Position numbers and translations under genes: made by a program
The notes under the pieces: model-generated
What the model saw: the letters and a program-made list of their open reading frames with translations, nothing else
What the model was told of the DNA's origin: nothing
Databases searched by the model: none
Source: Burkholderiales bacterium
GTDB taxonomy: Bacteria; Pseudomonadota; Gammaproteobacteria; Burkholderiales; SG8-41
Length of the DNA: 64,000 nucleotides
NCBI GenBank assembly: GCA_022841375.1
Contig: JALHRQ010000001.1
Location: forward strand, 186,001 to 250,000
Direction: 5' to 3'
Shown here: positions 33,725-46,801 of the stretch, piece after piece
Position numbering within the stretch: position 1 is the first letter of the stretch
How the letters are laid out: the number at the start of each line of letters is the position of its first letter

Positions 33725-34372
33725 TCAAACCGGGGGCTTATTGGCAGCCCTTTCCGCCACCAGACCCGCCATGGCCTGCGCCTGCGGGTCATCAAGCTGT
33801 GCCAGACCCTCTGCAACACCGGTGCGGTCTGCTTCGCTGCGATTCTGACTGACCTTCCATTTGCCGACCAGCCGGTTCACCGGTATCTCGACGCCGACAA
33901 TGGCGCCGAGCATGCGATCCAGGTAATCCGCAGGCGCGTCGTTGACGCGCCAGGGTTGCGGCAACGCGGCTTCCTGCTGATCGGTCAACCGCGTCACCAG
34001 CGCCCGCAGCCATTCACGGTCATCACGCACGATCAATGGACCATAAGCATGCACCACAGCGTAATTCCAGGTCGGCACCACCTGCCCGGTTTCGCGCTTG
34101 GACGGGTACCACGACGGCGTCACATAGGCCTGCGGCCCCTGAAAGATTGCCAGCACTTCCTGGCCGCCCGCCTGACGCCATACGGGATTGGCCCGGGCTA
34201 CATGGCCGCGCAGCGTACCGTTGGGCAAGGGTTCCTGATCAATCAGCAGCGGCAGATGGTTGGCGTCAGGCACGCCATCATGAACAGTCACCAAAGTGGC
34301 CAGACGATGACTGCGCATCAGCACATGCATCACGTCGATGCGTTCCTCGCGGAAGGCATCCACCAGATACAT
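33725..34372 (-). CDS. FMN-binding negative transcriptional regulator (PaiB family)
   Basis: MYLVDAFREERIDVMHVLMRSHRLATLVTV...HVARANPVWRQA...FQGPQAYVTPSWYPSKRETGQVVPTWNYAVVHAYG. Confidence 0.9.
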   Translation of the reverse strand: MYLVDAFREERIDVMHVLMRSHRLATLVTVHDGVPDANHLPLLIDQEPLPNGTLRGHVARANPVWRQAGGQEVLAIFQGPQAYVTPSWYPSKRETGQVVPTWNYAVVHAYGPLIVRDDREWLRALVTRLTDQQEAALPQPWRVNDAPADYLDRMLGAIVGVEIPVNRLVGKWKVSQNRSEADRTGVAEGLAQLDDPQAQAMAGLVAERAANKPPV

Positions 34373-34387
34373 CGTGAAAAATCCCGC

Positions 34388-35908
<1,521 letters not shown>

Positions 35909-35919
35909 GGCGCGTTTCC

Positions 35920-36411
35920 TCAGCCGTACTTGATATGTTGCGACAGTGCCGGCGGCAGCCAGCCCTTGACGCCCAGTGCCACCAGTTCAAGCAGCGGGCG
36001 CAACGCCGCTTCGCGCCACACCTGCTGTTTCGGCAGCGATGTGGCGCCCGCGACCAGCGCCAGCACGATCACTACTGCAATCCCGCGCACCACTCCGAAT
36101 ATTGCGCCAAAAACCCGATCTTCAATGCTCAGGCCGGCACTTTTTACCAGCTGTGATACAGCGACCGCGACCAGACTCATGCCCAGCAGCACTGTCAGAA
36201 ACAGCGTGGCGAAACCGGCGAGCCAGCGCAATTCATCACCGGGGATTTCCGCCGGCATCATCGCCGCGAGGTCGCCGCCAAACAGCCGTGCGACGATGAA
36301 AGCAATCGCCCAGGCGGCAAGCGCAAGCAGTTCACGGACAAAACCGCGGATGACACTGAGCAGAACCGAAAAACCGACGATGGCGAGCACCACATAGTCG
36401 ATCAGCGTCAT
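35920..36411 (-). CDS. cvpA: CvpA family protein
   Basis: [41 protein letters not shown]; upstream of purF. Confidence 0.92.
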   Translation of the reverse strand: MTLIDYVVLAIVGFSVLLSVIRGFVRELLALAAWAIAFIVARLFGGDLAAMMPAEIPGDELRWLAGFATLFLTVLLGMSLVAVAVSQLVKSAGLSIEDRVFGAIFGVVRGIAVVIVLALVAGATSLPKQQVWREAALRPLLELVALGVKGWLPPALSQHIKYG

Positions 36412-36413
36412 CG

Positions 36414-37124
36414 TTACCGGGGAACAACCTTGCCATCAAGCTGCAGCTTCTGCAGCTGCGGACGCGCCTTCTCTGCGGCTTCACGGCTGTTATAGGGACC
36501 GACACGCACGCGCGTCACCGGCCCTTTCGAGGTCTGCACCACTTCGGTATACGCCTTCATGCCGCCGCCGGCGATTTTGGCCTGCAACTCTTTGGCTTTG
36601 GCGGCGTCCGACAGCGCTGCGACCTGGATGACAAATCCGCCGGTCGCGGTCGCTTTCGGTTTTTCCTTGGTTTCTTTTGCGTTGGCCGCCGGCTCAGCCT
36701 TGGCTGCTGCCTGCGCTTTGGCTTCCGCTTTCGGCTCGGCTTTCTGCTCAGCCTTGGGTTCTGCCTTTATTTCGGGCGGCTTGGCCTCGGGTTTGGCTTC
36801 GGGCTTGGCGACGACCACGGGTTCGGACTTTGCTTCTGGCGCCGGCGCCGCTTTGGGCACGGCAACAGATTCAGATTTGGTTTCCGTTTTGGGCGGCATC
36901 GCCGCGGGATCCGCCGGTTTCAGCGGGGTCGGCGAAGCAGACAGCACGCCGGCATCCGGAGAAGGGATCTGGATATTGATGTTATGACTGACCGGCTTGG
37001 GTTCCGAATCCAGAACCATCGGCAGGACTACGGCCACAGTTGTGACCAGGACGATCGCACCCACCAGACGGCGGCGTGCGCGCTTTTTCAGCTGGAGTTC
37101 TTCGTCGCTAACGTTTCTCGCCAT
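36414..37124 (-). CDS. SPOR domain-containing protein (DedD-like)
   Basis: N-terminal TM, E/K/A/P-rich linker, C-terminal FVIQVAALSDAAKAKELQAKIAGGGMKAYTEVVQTSKGPVTRVRVGPYNSREAAEKA. Confidence 0.9.
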   Translation of the reverse strand: MARNVSDEELQLKKRARRRLVGAIVLVTTVAVVLPMVLDSEPKPVSHNINIQIPSPDAGVLSASPTPLKPADPAAMPPKTETKSESVAVPKAAPAPEAKSEPVVVAKPEAKPEAKPPEIKAEPKAEQKAEPKAEAKAQAAAKAEPAANAKETKEKPKATATGGFVIQVAALSDAAKAKELQAKIAGGGMKAYTEVVQTSKGPVTRVRVGPYNSREAAEKARPQLQKLQLDGKVVPR

Positions 37125-37174
37125 GCTTTGATACGCAGTAAACGAAGTAACTTATTGATTAATAACGATTTTTA

Positions 37175-38455
37175 CTATGGCCGGCGATTGCGGAACGCGG
37201 TCATCGCGGCGGCTACGGTAAGAAACGATCCGAAGGCCAAAATTCTATCATCATCTCTTGCTGTGCGGTACGCACGATCGCAGGCTTCTTCAATGTTTAT
37301 GCACACGGTGACCTCTGCGCTGACACCTGCATCGCGCAGGATTTTCTCCAGTTCAGGGTTGGTCATGCCCCGCGGCCCTTCCAGCGGCGCGACCAGCCAG
37401 TGATCGACATGGCCACGCAACTGGCGCACGACGCCAGCAACATCCTTGTCTTTGAGCATCGAAAATACGGCCAATGTCCGGCGATAACCGGTCATCTGCA
37501 CCAGATTGAGTGTCAGCGCAGCCGCCGCATGCGGATTGTGTGCGACATCCAGAATCACTGCGGGTCGACCCGGCAATACCTGAAACCGTCCGGGATTTTC
37601 GACAGACACCAGGCCGGCCCGGATATCACCGGCACTGACCGGGAGACGCTGGCGTATCGCATCCAACACCGTGATGCAGGCGCTGGCATTGGCCAACTGG
37701 AACGTGCCGCGCAACGCTGGCGGCGGCAGACCGTAACGGTTGCCGCCCGGTCCGCGATAACGCCATTGTTGCTGTTGCGCTTCGTAACCGAAATCGCGGC
37801 CAATCAGCAACAGCTTGGCGCCGATGTTCTCCGCGAAAGTCGTCACCGATGCCGGCGGCTCCGGGTCCGCGCAGACCGCAGGCCGGCCGGCACGGAAAAT
37901 CGGCGCCTTTTCGGCACCAATCGCTTCACGGGTATTACCGAGATACTCCATGTGATCGAGTCCGATGCTCATCAACAGTGCCACATCGGGGTCAAAAACG
38001 TTCACCGCATCAAGACGACCGCCAAGACCGACTTCCAGCACGGCGACATCGACTTTGCGTTCGATAAAAAGCCATACGGCGGCGAGCGTGCCGAACTCGA
38101 AATAGGTCAACTGAACATCAGCCGCTGCACGCGCCGCCTCGACAGCGGCAAAGGCACGAACGAGATCGGCGTCATCCGCATCACGGCCGCCGATGCGCAC
38201 ACGCTCGTTGTAACGAAGCAGATGTGGCGATGTGTAAACGCCGGTGCGATAACCGGCATGGGTCAACATCGATTCGAGAAAACGGCAGGCTGAACCCTTG
38301 CCGTTGGTGCCGCCGACAGTAATCACCGGGAACGACGGTTGAAGACGCAGTTCATCACGGACAATGCTGACCCGCTCCAGCCCCATCGCAATACTCTGCG
38401 GATGCTGGCGTTCGATGTATTCAAGCCAGTCGTACAACGTTGCCGGGTTGGTCAT
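37175..38455 (-). CDS. folC: Bifunctional folylpolyglutamate/dihydrofolate synthase
   Basis: VITVGGTNGKGSACRFLESMLTHAGYRTGVYTSPHLLRYNERVRI; DVAHNPHAA. Confidence 0.95.
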   Translation of the reverse strand: MTNPATLYDWLEYIERQHPQSIAMGLERVSIVRDELRLQPSFPVITVGGTNGKGSACRFLESMLTHAGYRTGVYTSPHLLRYNERVRIGGRDADDADLVRAFAAVEAARAAADVQLTYFEFGTLAAVWLFIERKVDVAVLEVGLGGRLDAVNVFDPDVALLMSIGLDHMEYLGNTREAIGAEKAPIFRAGRPAVCADPEPPASVTTFAENIGAKLLLIGRDFGYEAQQQQWRYRGPGGNRYGLPPPALRGTFQLANASACITVLDAIRQRLPVSAGDIRAGLVSVENPGRFQVLPGRPAVILDVAHNPHAAAALTLNLVQMTGYRRTLAVFSMLKDKDVAGVVRQLRGHVDHWLVAPLEGPRGMTNPELEKILRDAGVSAEVTVCINIEEACDRAYRTARDDDRILAFGSFLTVAAAMTAFRNRRP

Positions 38456-38513
38456 GACTTGCAGGTTCGGGGGTGTTCGGGGCGGTTTGACCCGATGACG
38501 GGCTTCTTGAGAA

Positions 38514-39386
38514 TCAGGACACCGGTCCCGGCTGCTTGAGCAGCAGCGTCAGTAGCCGCGCCAGCGTATCGCGCATCTGCCGGCGATCGACGATCATGTC
38601 GAGCGCACCCTTCTGCATCAGGAATTCGGCGCGCTGGAAGCCTTCAGGCAGGGTTTCACGGACGGTCTGTTCGATCACCCGCGGTCCGGCAAAACCGATC
38701 AGCGCATTGGGCTCCGCAATCACCACGTCGCCGATCATCGCAAAACTCGCAGAAACTCCACCCATCGTCGGATCGGTCAGCACCGAAATGAACGGCAGTC
38801 GCTCGTCGGCCAGTCGCGTCAGCGCGGCGCAGGTCTTGGCCATCTGCATCAATGAGAACAGGCCTTCCTGCATGCGCGCGCCGCCGGTGGCGGTAAAACA
38901 GATGAACGGCAGCCGTTGCTCGACGCAGACCTGCACGCCGCGCACAAAACGCTCGCCGACGACTGAACCCATGGAACCGCCGAGAAATCCGAACTCAAAC
39001 GCCGCGGTGACCACCTGGATTTCCTTGATCGCGCCCTGCATCACCACCAGCGCATCTTCTTCACCGGTGTCATTGCGGGCTGCCGTCAGACGGTCGGAGT
39101 AACGTTTGCTGTCGCGGAATTTAAGGCTGTCCACCGCCGTGACTTCAACGCCGATCTCGTAGCGACCTTCCATGTCGAGCAGCCAGTCGAGGCGTTCGCG
39201 CGCGGACACGCGGTTGTGATGACTGCACTTGGGACAGACAAACAGGTTTTTTTCGAGATCGGTGCGGTAGAGCACGGCTTCGCAGGAATCGCACTTGCTC
39301 CATAGCCCCTCAGGGACCGCTTTTTTTGGCACGCCGGAATCGCGCTTGATGCGCGGCGGCAGCAGTTTTTGCAGCCAGCTGCTCAT
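38514..39386 (-). CDS. accD: Acetyl-CoA carboxylase carboxyltransferase subunit beta
   Basis: [44 protein letters not shown]. Confidence 0.97.
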   Translation of the reverse strand: MSSWLQKLLPPRIKRDSGVPKKAVPEGLWSKCDSCEAVLYRTDLEKNLFVCPKCSHHNRVSARERLDWLLDMEGRYEIGVEVTAVDSLKFRDSKRYSDRLTAARNDTGEEDALVVMQGAIKEIQVVTAAFEFGFLGGSMGSVVGERFVRGVQVCVEQRLPFICFTATGGARMQEGLFSLMQMAKTCAALTRLADERLPFISVLTDPTMGGVSASFAMIGDVVIAEPNALIGFAGPRVIEQTVRETLPEGFQRAEFLMQKGALDMIVDRRQMRDTLARLLTLLLKQPGPVS

Positions 39387-40189
39387 TTCTTCTTGCTGGC
39401 GTCCATCGCCGTCCGTATGTCCGCCATGAACGCACGCACTTTTACGGCCGCATCCGCGGGTGCTGCCTCGATTTCCTGCACCAGCCGGCTGCCGATCACC
39501 ACGGCGTCGGCAACCTGGGCAATGGCGTGCGCCGTTTTGCCGTCGCGGATGCCGAAACCCACGCCCACCGGCAGCCGGGTATAAGTACGAATGTGTTCCA
39601 GTCGTCGCGAAACATCCGCGATGTCGATATTGGCCGCGCCCGTCACCCCTTTCAGCGACACGTAATACAGATAACCGCGTCCCAGCGCTGCAACCTGCTT
39701 GAGCCGCGCATCCGACGTCGTCGGTGAAATCAGGAATACGGTGTCGAGCCCGGCTCGATCCAGCGTGCCCACCAGGGTCTCCGCCTCTTCCGGCGGGTAA
39801 TCAACCACCAGCGCTCCATCCACGCCGGCGGCCTTGGCCACCTTGGCAAAGGCTTCCAGTCCCATGGACTCCACCGGGTTGGCATACCCCATCAGCACCA
39901 CCGGCGTCTCATTGTCAGTCTTGCGGAATTCCGCGACCCAGTTGATCACGTCGTGCAGCGATACGCCGTGCAGCAGCGCGCGTTCGCTGGAACGCTGGAT
40001 CACCGGACCATCGGCCATCGGATCCGAAAAAGGCACGCCGAGCTCGATAACGTCGGCGCCGCCGGCCACCAGCGCATGCATCAGCGGAACGCAGCTGGCG
40101 CGATCGGGATCGCCCGCGGTAAAAAAAGGAATCAGGGCCTTGCGGCCCTCTTTCCTGAGTTTGTCGAATCTGGCTGCAATACGGGACAT
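39383..40189 (-). CDS. trpA: Tryptophan synthase alpha subunit
   Basis: [29 protein letters not shown]...[26 protein letters not shown]. Confidence 0.97.
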   Translation of the reverse strand: MSRIAARFDKLRKEGRKALIPFFTAGDPDRASCVPLMHALVAGGADVIELGVPFSDPMADGPVIQRSSERALLHGVSLHDVINWVAEFRKTDNETPVVLMGYANPVESMGLEAFAKVAKAAGVDGALVVDYPPEEAETLVGTLDRAGLDTVFLISPTTSDARLKQVAALGRGYLYYVSLKGVTGAANIDIADVSRRLEHIRTYTRLPVGVGFGIRDGKTAHAIAQVADAVVIGSRLVQEIEAAPADAAVKVRAFMADIRTAMDASKKK

Positions 40190-40218
40190 CGGAATATTTC
40201 TTGTTCTGAAATGGCTGC

Positions 40219-41421
40219 TCAGAACTTCAGCCCGGATTTTTCGGCAACGGTATGCATGTCCTTGTCGCCGCGACCGGACAGGTTGACCAGCAGAATCTGG
40301 TCCTTGCGCATATGCGGCGCCAGTTTAGCCGCATACGCCAGCGCATGACTCGATTCCAGTGCGGGAATGATGCCCTCGAGACGGCACAGCTTGTGGAAAG
40401 CCTCCAGCGCCTCATCATCGGTGACCGCAACATACTCGGCACGACCGATATCCTTCAGCCATGCATGTTCGGGGCCGACGCCGGGATAATCGAGGCCCGC
40501 CGAAATCGAATGCGTCTCGATGATCTGGCCGTTGTCGTCCTGCAGCAAATAGGTGCGGTTGCCGTGAAGCACGCCGGAACGGCCCGCGCACAGTGTTGCC
40601 GAATGTTTGCCGGTTTCCAGGCCGTGACCCGCGGCTTCAACACCGATCAGGCGCACGTTCTCGTATTCAATATAGGGATGAAAAATGCCGATGGCATTGG
40701 AGCCGCCGCCGACACAGGCGAGCACGGCGTCCGGCTGGCGCCCGGTCATCTCCGGCATCTGCTCGCGTGCTTCGAGTCCGATTACCGACTGGAAGTCCCG
40801 CACCATCATCGGATAGGGATGCGGCCCGGCCACCGTGCCGATAATGTAAAAAGTATCCTCGACGTTGGTCACCCAGTCGCGCATCGCTTCATTCAGCGCA
40901 TCTTTAAGTGTCTTTGATCCGGATTCCACCGGCACCACCGTCGCGCCCAGCAATTTCATCCGGTAAACGTTCTGCGCCTGACGTTTGACGTCCTCGGAGC
41001 CCATGTAGACCACGCACTCCATGCCGTAGCGGGCGGCAATGGTCGCCGCGGCCACACCATGCTGGCCTGCGCCGGTTTCAGCGATCACCCGTGGTTTGCC
41101 GAGGTGACGCGCCAGCAGGGCCTGGCCGATTACGTTGTTGATCTTGTGCGCGCCGGTATGGTTCAGGTCTTCGCGTTTCAGGTACACCTGCGCGCCGCCG
41201 AAATGTTCCGACCAGCGACGGGCGTGATAAATCGGGCTCGGGCGGCCGACATAATGTTTGAGTTCGTAGGCAAATTCCGCCTTGAAAGTCGGATCATCTT
41301 TGAAGCGCGCGTACGCCGCTTTCAGATCCTCCAACGCAGAGATCAGGGTTTCGGAAACGAACACGCCGCCATAAGGTCCGAAATGCCCTTTGGCATCCGG
41401 CAAGTCATACACCCGCATCAC
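40219..41421 (-). CDS. trpB: Tryptophan synthase beta subunit
   Basis: [47 protein letters not shown]. Confidence 0.98.
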   Translation of the reverse strand: MMRVYDLPDAKGHFGPYGGVFVSETLISALEDLKAAYARFKDDPTFKAEFAYELKHYVGRPSPIYHARRWSEHFGGAQVYLKREDLNHTGAHKINNVIGQALLARHLGKPRVIAETGAGQHGVAAATIAARYGMECVVYMGSEDVKRQAQNVYRMKLLGATVVPVESGSKTLKDALNEAMRDWVTNVEDTFYIIGTVAGPHPYPMMVRDFQSVIGLEAREQMPEMTGRQPDAVLACVGGGSNAIGIFHPYIEYENVRLIGVEAAGHGLETGKHSATLCAGRSGVLHGNRTYLLQDDNGQIIETHSISAGLDYPGVGPEHAWLKDIGRAEYVAVTDDEALEAFHKLCRLEGIIPALESSHALAYAAKLAPHMRKDQILLVNLSGRGDKDMHTVAEKSGLKF

Positions 41422-42034
41422 GCACTCCGTTCATGAAAGCTTCAATTTTGGCGGCATCCTTGATGCCTTTTGCCGATTCAACACCGCTGGACACATCCAC
41501 CGCCCACGGTCGCACCGCGCGCACCGCCTCTGCAACGTTCCCGGCATCCAGACCGCCTGACAGCACGATCGGCAGCGGCAAAGACTGCGGAATCAGCGAC
41601 CAGTCAAACGTGGCGCCAGTGCCGCCGCGAACACCCTCAACGTATGCATCGAGCAGCAGACCCCGGGCCGCGCGGAAATCATGGGCATATTGTAACAAAT
41701 CGACCCCCGGCCTCACCCGAACTGCCTTCAGATACGGCACACCGAAAGCCGCGCAATAATCCGGCGTTTCGTCGCCGTGAAACTGCAATAGCTGCAAAGG
41801 CACTGTTGCCAATGTTTCACTTACGACACCGGCGTCGGCATTGACGAACAATCCGACCATCGTCACAAAAGGCGGCAACGCCTCGGCAATTTTGCGCGCC
41901 TGCTCTGCAGCAACGGCGCGCGGGCTGGCATCATAGAACACCAAGCCGATCGCATGCGCGCCAAGCCGCGCAGCAGCGAGTCCGTCCTGGACACGGGTGA
42001 TACCGCAGATTTTGATACGGGTATTCACATTCAT
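41405..42034 (-). CDS. trpF: Phosphoribosylanthranilate isomerase
   Basis: [42 protein letters not shown]; start set at MNVNTRIK. Confidence 0.95.
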   Translation of the reverse strand: MNVNTRIKICGITRVQDGLAAARLGAHAIGLVFYDASPRAVAAEQARKIAEALPPFVTMVGLFVNADAGVVSETLATVPLQLLQFHGDETPDYCAAFGVPYLKAVRVRPGVDLLQYAHDFRAARGLLLDAYVEGVRGGTGATFDWSLIPQSLPLPIVLSGGLDAGNVAEAVRAVRPWAVDVSSGVESAKGIKDAAKIEAFMNGVRDAGV

Positions 42035-42035
42035 G

Positions 42036-42833
42036 TCATTCCACCATCGCATGCGCCAGGCGAGGTCCGCGCAAACGCGGCGCCGGCAATCCCCAGCTGT
42101 TGTCATAGTCAACGCGCAACAGATACAGACCCGAGGCATCAAAAGTCGGTGCGGCCTGCGCACGATCACGACCTCGCAGCACCTCCTCCATCCAATGCGG
42201 TGCGTGTTTGCCCTTGCCGATATAGACCAGACTACCGACGATGTTGCGGATCATGTGATGCAGGAACGCGTTCGCCGAAAATTCGAAAATCACGTATGGC
42301 CCGCTGGCAGCGACGGAGACGGCATGCATCGTGCGTACCGGCGACTGCGCCTGGCATTCCGCGGCGCGGAACGCGCTGAAATCATGTTCACCTACAAGGC
42401 AGGCCGCCGCCGCGCGCATGCGCTCGACATCGAGCGGCGCATGAAACCAGCCGACTCTGCCCTGGTCGGCGGCCGGACGCACTGCATCGTTGAGCAACAC
42501 ATACCGGTAAGACCGCACACGCGCTGAAAAGCGGGCATGGAATTCATCGCTGACCGTTTGCGCCCAGGTCACCGCGACCGAAGGCGGCAGCATCGCGTTG
42601 ACACCGCGCACCCAGGCGCTGTCCGGCCGTTCAACGCTGCAGTCGAAATGCACAACCTGGCCCAGCGCATGCACACCTGCATCCGTGCGGCCCGCGCAGA
42701 TGGTACTCACCGGCACACCGGCAATGCTCGCGCACGCCGCTTCCAGCCGGTCCTGCACGGCACAACCGGCGGACTGGGTCTGCCAGCCGCAAAAACCGCT
42801 GCCGTCGTATTCAATACCCAGAGCCAGTCGCAA
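42036..42833 (-). CDS. truA: tRNA pseudouridine(38-40) synthase
   Basis: [16 protein letters not shown]...[19 protein letters not shown]. Confidence 0.96.
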   Translation of the reverse strand: MRLALGIEYDGSGFCGWQTQSAGCAVQDRLEAACASIAGVPVSTICAGRTDAGVHALGQVVHFDCSVERPDSAWVRGVNAMLPPSVAVTWAQTVSDEFHARFSARVRSYRYVLLNDAVRPAADQGRVGWFHAPLDVERMRAAAACLVGEHDFSAFRAAECQAQSPVRTMHAVSVAASGPYVIFEFSANAFLHHMIRNIVGSLVYIGKGKHAPHWMEEVLRGRDRAQAAPTFDASGLYLLRVDYDNSWGLPAPRLRGPRLAHAMVE

Positions 42834-42869
42834 GGGTCATGCTCCTACGCGCCATCGCGCGTTGCTGAA

Positions 42870-42902
42870 AAAAGAAACCGCGGCAGGAACGCTGCCGCGG
42901 TT
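42870..42902 (-). terminator. Intrinsic terminator after fimV
   Basis: Minus strand AACCGCGGCAG-cgttc-CTGCCGCGGTT followed by TCTTTTTT. Confidence 0.85.
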
Positions 42903-42925
42903 GATGATCATGCCACGACTGCGGG

Positions 42926-45478
42926 CTAGCCGAGAGAGCTGAGCAGTTTCTGCGCCTGATCCTGCTGTTCGGCATCGCCTTCCTTGATCACTTCCTGCAG
43001 GATTTCACGCGCACCTTCGTTATCGCCCATTTCCTGATAGGCCTTGGCCAGGTCGAATTTCTGCTGGACGTCATACCAGTGGCCGTCCTTGCTTTCGGAT
43101 GGCGCAGTCTGGGTCGACGTATCGTCGAGATTGATATTGAGATCACCGACATCAATCTTGAAATCCAGGCCGGCATCAGCGGCCGGAGCCGTCGGCGCAG
43201 CTGCAGGTTCGGCGGCCGGCACATCCAGCGGCGGCAGGTCGATATTGAAGTCGATTGAATCCGATTCGCTGGCAACAGGCGACACGTCCAGCGCAATATC
43301 GGCAGCAGCCGGCGCCGGTGCATCCAGATTGAAATCAGGCATCATCGGCTCTGACGGCGGCACGCCGGCATCCGCCGCAGCGGCCATCTCCTGCATGCCG
43401 CTCAATTCCGTCGACTGCCCCGCAGAATCGGCATCCAGTGCGATATCAGGCGTTGCAGCAACATCTCCACCCAGATCGAAGTCCAGATCGGTGCCCAGCG
43501 CCGCATCACCGCCCGTCGCAACCGGTGCAATGTCCTTGCCGGCTTCATACAAAGGATTCGCCGGATCCATGGCATATCCGAGGGCAGCCACCTTGACCCA
43601 GTTGTCCCCGGTGCCGCCAGTGAGCGCATTGAGCGAAGCGGCAACACCGCCAAACGATGCAGCATCCTTGCGTGCGGCATAAACCTCGGCAAGCTTGACC
43701 TGTACGTCTTCACGGCCAGGATCGCGCGCCATGGCTTCTTTAAGGATTTCCTCAGCCTGACCATCGCGACCGTAGGCGATATAAACCTCGGCCTCTGCGA
43801 GCGGATCGACATCATCAGCGGCCGGAGTTGCGTCGTTCGTGGCAGCAGACGGTTCAACAACTGATACGGCAGCCGCAGCGGCGGCGGGCAACACCGGTTC
43901 GATGTCATTGTCATCACCGTCTTCGGCACGGGCACGGCGGCGACGCATGGCTGCAAAGCCAAGGCCACCCAGCACCAGCGCAACCAATCCACCGCCGATG
44001 ATCGGCAGGTTGTCCATGACCGTGTCCATCAGCTCCGGCTCAGGCGGGGGAGGCGGCGGTGCAACCGGCTTGGGTGCGGGTTTCGGCGCGGGTTTGACTT
44101 CGACGACAGGCTGGGTTGCCGCCGCAGCACTCGGATCTTTGGCCGCTTCAACAGCAACCGCCTCAGGCTTGGTTGCAGGCGCCGCCACGGGCTTCGCCGG
44201 CTCAACCGGCTTGGCAACTTCCGTTTTAGCGGGTTCCGGCCTGGCTTCCGGTTTTGCTTCAGGTTTGACTTCCGCTTTCGCCGGTTCGGGTTTGGCTTTA
44301 CTGGTTTCGGCCTTCTGTTGCGCGGCCGCCATGCCGGGACTCTTCAGCTCAGCAAGCTTTTTCGTGTCGTTGATGGTCTTTTCGAGCTGCGCAATACGGT
44401 CATTGGCCTCGGCAAGCGCCTTGTTGCGTGCGACCAGTTCCTCCTGCAATGCGCGTGTCTTGGCTTCGCCGGTCAACGCCTTGCCGCCCTTGCCCGGATC
44501 GCCTTTGGACAACTTCACCACATCCTTGGAAGCCGACTCGGCAGGGTCATCAACCTTGGCAGTAATCCGGCCGCTTGCCGTGCTGCCACCTTCCGGCGCA
44601 GTGCCCACCTTGTCAGCCACGCGACCGCTGTAGGCGCGCCAGTCGGCAACCTGCGTACGAATTTCGTTGGCCGCATCGCCCGGGCTGATCGCGGTCAATT
44701 CCTGCGCGTCAGGAACACGCAGAATCTTGCCGGACTTCACCAGATTCATGTTGTTGCGAATAAACGCATCGGGATTGCTGCGATACAAGCCGACCAGCAT
44801 CTGCTCAAGGGAAACACCCTGGGGCTTGAGACTGGCAGCGATTTTGCCCAGGGTTTCACCCTTGCCTATCGGGCCGTATTCCTGCGCTTTTCCACCCGCT
44901 GCAACGGGAGCCGCAGCGGTTCTTGCCGCAGGGGCGGTGATCGGCGCCGCCGCAGGCGCGGCAGGTGCTGCAATCGGCCGGGAAGCCGCGACGGGCGAAG
45001 GCGGCGCAGGCGCTGCTGCAACCGACTGGCCATAGCCCGGGGGATCCAGCAGGGCGGTGTATTCGCGTACCAGCTTGTTGCCGCCACCACTCAATTCAAT
45101 CAGCAGATCAATAAACGGTTCATTAATCGGACGGCTGCCAGCGACCTTGATGAAATACTGCCCGTCGGCGCGCCTCTCAACGCTCAGCTTGAGTCCCGTC
45201 AGGCTGCTGTTGTACTGGAGATTGGATTGCTGATACGCATCAGGGGATGCCAGCCGTGCTACCAGCGATGAGGCTTCGTCTCCACGAACGGAAACCAGAT
45301 CAATTTCCGCATTCAGCGGCTGACCGATGTTTGACTGGACGGTGAGCCGGCCCAAACCCGCTGCATGCGCCAAAACCGGCACCAGCAGCAGCGCCAATAC
45401 CAGTGCTTTGCCTAAAGATAATGTGCGCACCACGGCTCCCGTATCGTTTTTTCTATGGGACAACAAAGTTAGCATCAA
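42926..45478 (-). CDS. fimV: FimV/HubP-family peptidoglycan-binding, pole-associated protein (true start may be GTG near 45430)
   Basis: AAGLGRLTVQSNIGQPLNAEIDLVSV...; LysM-like YGPIGKGETLGKIAASL; A/K/E/P-rich middle; C-terminal FDLAKAYQEMGDNEGAREILQEVIKEGDAEQQDQAQKLLSSL. Confidence 0.93.
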   Translation of the reverse strand: MMLTLLSHRKNDTGAVVRTLSLGKALVLALLLVPVLAHAAGLGRLTVQSNIGQPLNAEIDLVSVRGDEASSLVARLASPDAYQQSNLQYNSSLTGLKLSVERRADGQYFIKVAGSRPINEPFIDLLIELSGGGNKLVREYTALLDPPGYGQSVAAAPAPPSPVAASRPIAAPAAPAAAPITAPAARTAAAPVAAGGKAQEYGPIGKGETLGKIAASLKPQGVSLEQMLVGLYRSNPDAFIRNNMNLVKSGKILRVPDAQELTAISPGDAANEIRTQVADWRAYSGRVADKVGTAPEGGSTASGRITAKVDDPAESASKDVVKLSKGDPGKGGKALTGEAKTRALQEELVARNKALAEANDRIAQLEKTINDTKKLAELKSPGMAAAQQKAETSKAKPEPAKAEVKPEAKPEARPEPAKTEVAKPVEPAKPVAAPATKPEAVAVEAAKDPSAAAATQPVVEVKPAPKPAPKPVAPPPPPPEPELMDTVMDNLPIIGGGLVALVLGGLGFAAMRRRRARAEDGDDNDIEPVLPAAAAAAVSVVEPSAATNDATPAADDVDPLAEAEVYIAYGRDGQAEEILKEAMARDPGREDVQVKLAEVYAARKDAASFGGVAASLNALTGGTGDNWVKVAALGYAMDPANPLYEAGKDIAPVATGGDAALGTDLDFDLGGDVAATPDIALDADSAGQSTELSGMQEMAAAADAGVPPSEPMMPDFNLDAPAPAAADIALDVSPVASESDSIDFNIDLPPLDVPAAEPAAAPTAPAADAGLDFKIDVGDLNINLDDTSTQTAPSESKDGHWYDVQQKFDLAKAYQEMGDNEGAREILQEVIKEGDAEQQDQAQKLLSSLG

Positions 45479-45602
45479 TCAGTTAGCCATGCAAGCTAAC
45501 GCTATGTCGAATGTTGCTGTCCAACCACATATTTATAAAAGGAAATTCCGCATTTCGAACATGCCGAACACCGCCCCGGACAGCCCTGACAAAAACGCCG
45601 AA

Positions 45603-46760
45603 TCAGGCGTTTGCAGCCACTCTGGATACTGTCGCACGCTGCGCCGCACCAGACTCAAGGATGATGCGTAGCATACGCCGCAACGGTTCGGCGGCGCCCC
45701 ATAGCAACTGGTCGCCCACGGTAAAAGCCGACAGGTATTGCCCGCCCATGGGCAGCTTGCGCAGACGCCCCACCGGCACGGTCAGAGTACCGGTCACTGC
45801 GGTGGGCGTCAGTTCGCGCAACGTCGCCTCGCGCTGGTTCGGGATCACCCGCACCCAGTCGTTGGCCTTGGCCAGCAGACTTTCGATTTCCGCCAGCGGC
45901 ACGTCCCGGGTCAGCTTCACCGTCAGCGCCTGGCTGTGACAACGCATCGCGCCGATGCGCACGCAAACGCCATCAATCGGCAAGGGATTTGTTTCGCGGC
46001 CTAGAATCTTGTTGGTCTCGGCCATACCCTTCCATTCTTCCTTGCTTTGACCGTTACCGAGATCCTTGTCGATCCACGGCAACAGACTGCCGGCCAGCGG
46101 GTGGCCGAAGTTGTCGGTCGGCACCGCGCCCTTGCGCAGCGTGTCGGCGACGATACGGTCCAGTTCAAGAATCGCCGAAGACGGGTTGTCGAGCAGCGGT
46201 TTTGCCACCGCATGCACCGCCCCCATCTGCGCAATCAGCTCACGCATGTTGGCGGCACCGGCACCCGAGGCGGCCTGATAGGTCATTGCCGTCACCCACT
46301 CGATCAGGCCGGCCTTGAACAGGCCGCCCATCGCCATCAGCATCAGGCTGACAGTACAGTTGCCGCCGATGTAATTCCTGATGCCTTTGGCCATCGCCGC
46401 GTCGATCACATCGCGGTTAACCGGATCGAGAATGATCACCGCATCGGATTCCATGCGCAGCGCAGAGGCCGCATCAATCCAGTAACCGTCCCAACCTGCC
46501 TGGCGCAGCCTGGAGAAAACCGCGTTGGTGTAATCGCCGCCCTGACAGGAAATCAGGATGTCCATTTGGGACAGGGCGTCGATGCTGTTGGCATCCGCGA
46601 CCACACCGGTATCACGGCCGATATCGGGCCCGCGACCGCCGGCCTGCGAGGTCGAAAAGAACATGGGCGCAATCAGGTCGAAATCGTGCTCGGTGCGCAT
46701 ACGCTCCACCAGAACCGAACCGACCATGCCCCGCCAACCGATGATGCCGACCTTCTTCAT
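45603..46760 (-). CDS. asd: Aspartate-semialdehyde dehydrogenase
   Basis: [39 protein letters not shown]. Confidence 0.97.
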   Translation of the reverse strand: MKKVGIIGWRGMVGSVLVERMRTEHDFDLIAPMFFSTSQAGGRGPDIGRDTGVVADANSIDALSQMDILISCQGGDYTNAVFSRLRQAGWDGYWIDAASALRMESDAVIILDPVNRDVIDAAMAKGIRNYIGGNCTVSLMLMAMGGLFKAGLIEWVTAMTYQAASGAGAANMRELIAQMGAVHAVAKPLLDNPSSAILELDRIVADTLRKGAVPTDNFGHPLAGSLLPWIDKDLGNGQSKEEWKGMAETNKILGRETNPLPIDGVCVRIGAMRCHSQALTVKLTRDVPLAEIESLLAKANDWVRVIPNQREATLRELTPTAVTGTLTVPVGRLRKLPMGGQYLSAFTVGDQLLWGAAEPLRRMLRIILESGAAQRATVSRVAANA

Positions 46761-46801
46761 AAAAACACCTTAAAAAACAATGAATTGCATTATACCTTGG
46801 A

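Noticed and set aside
36414-37124. PEAK/KAEP-rich low-complexity stretch as a DNA repeat
   Set aside because: Explained as the periplasmic linker of a SPOR-domain protein; similar linkers occur in FimV and the TPR protein.
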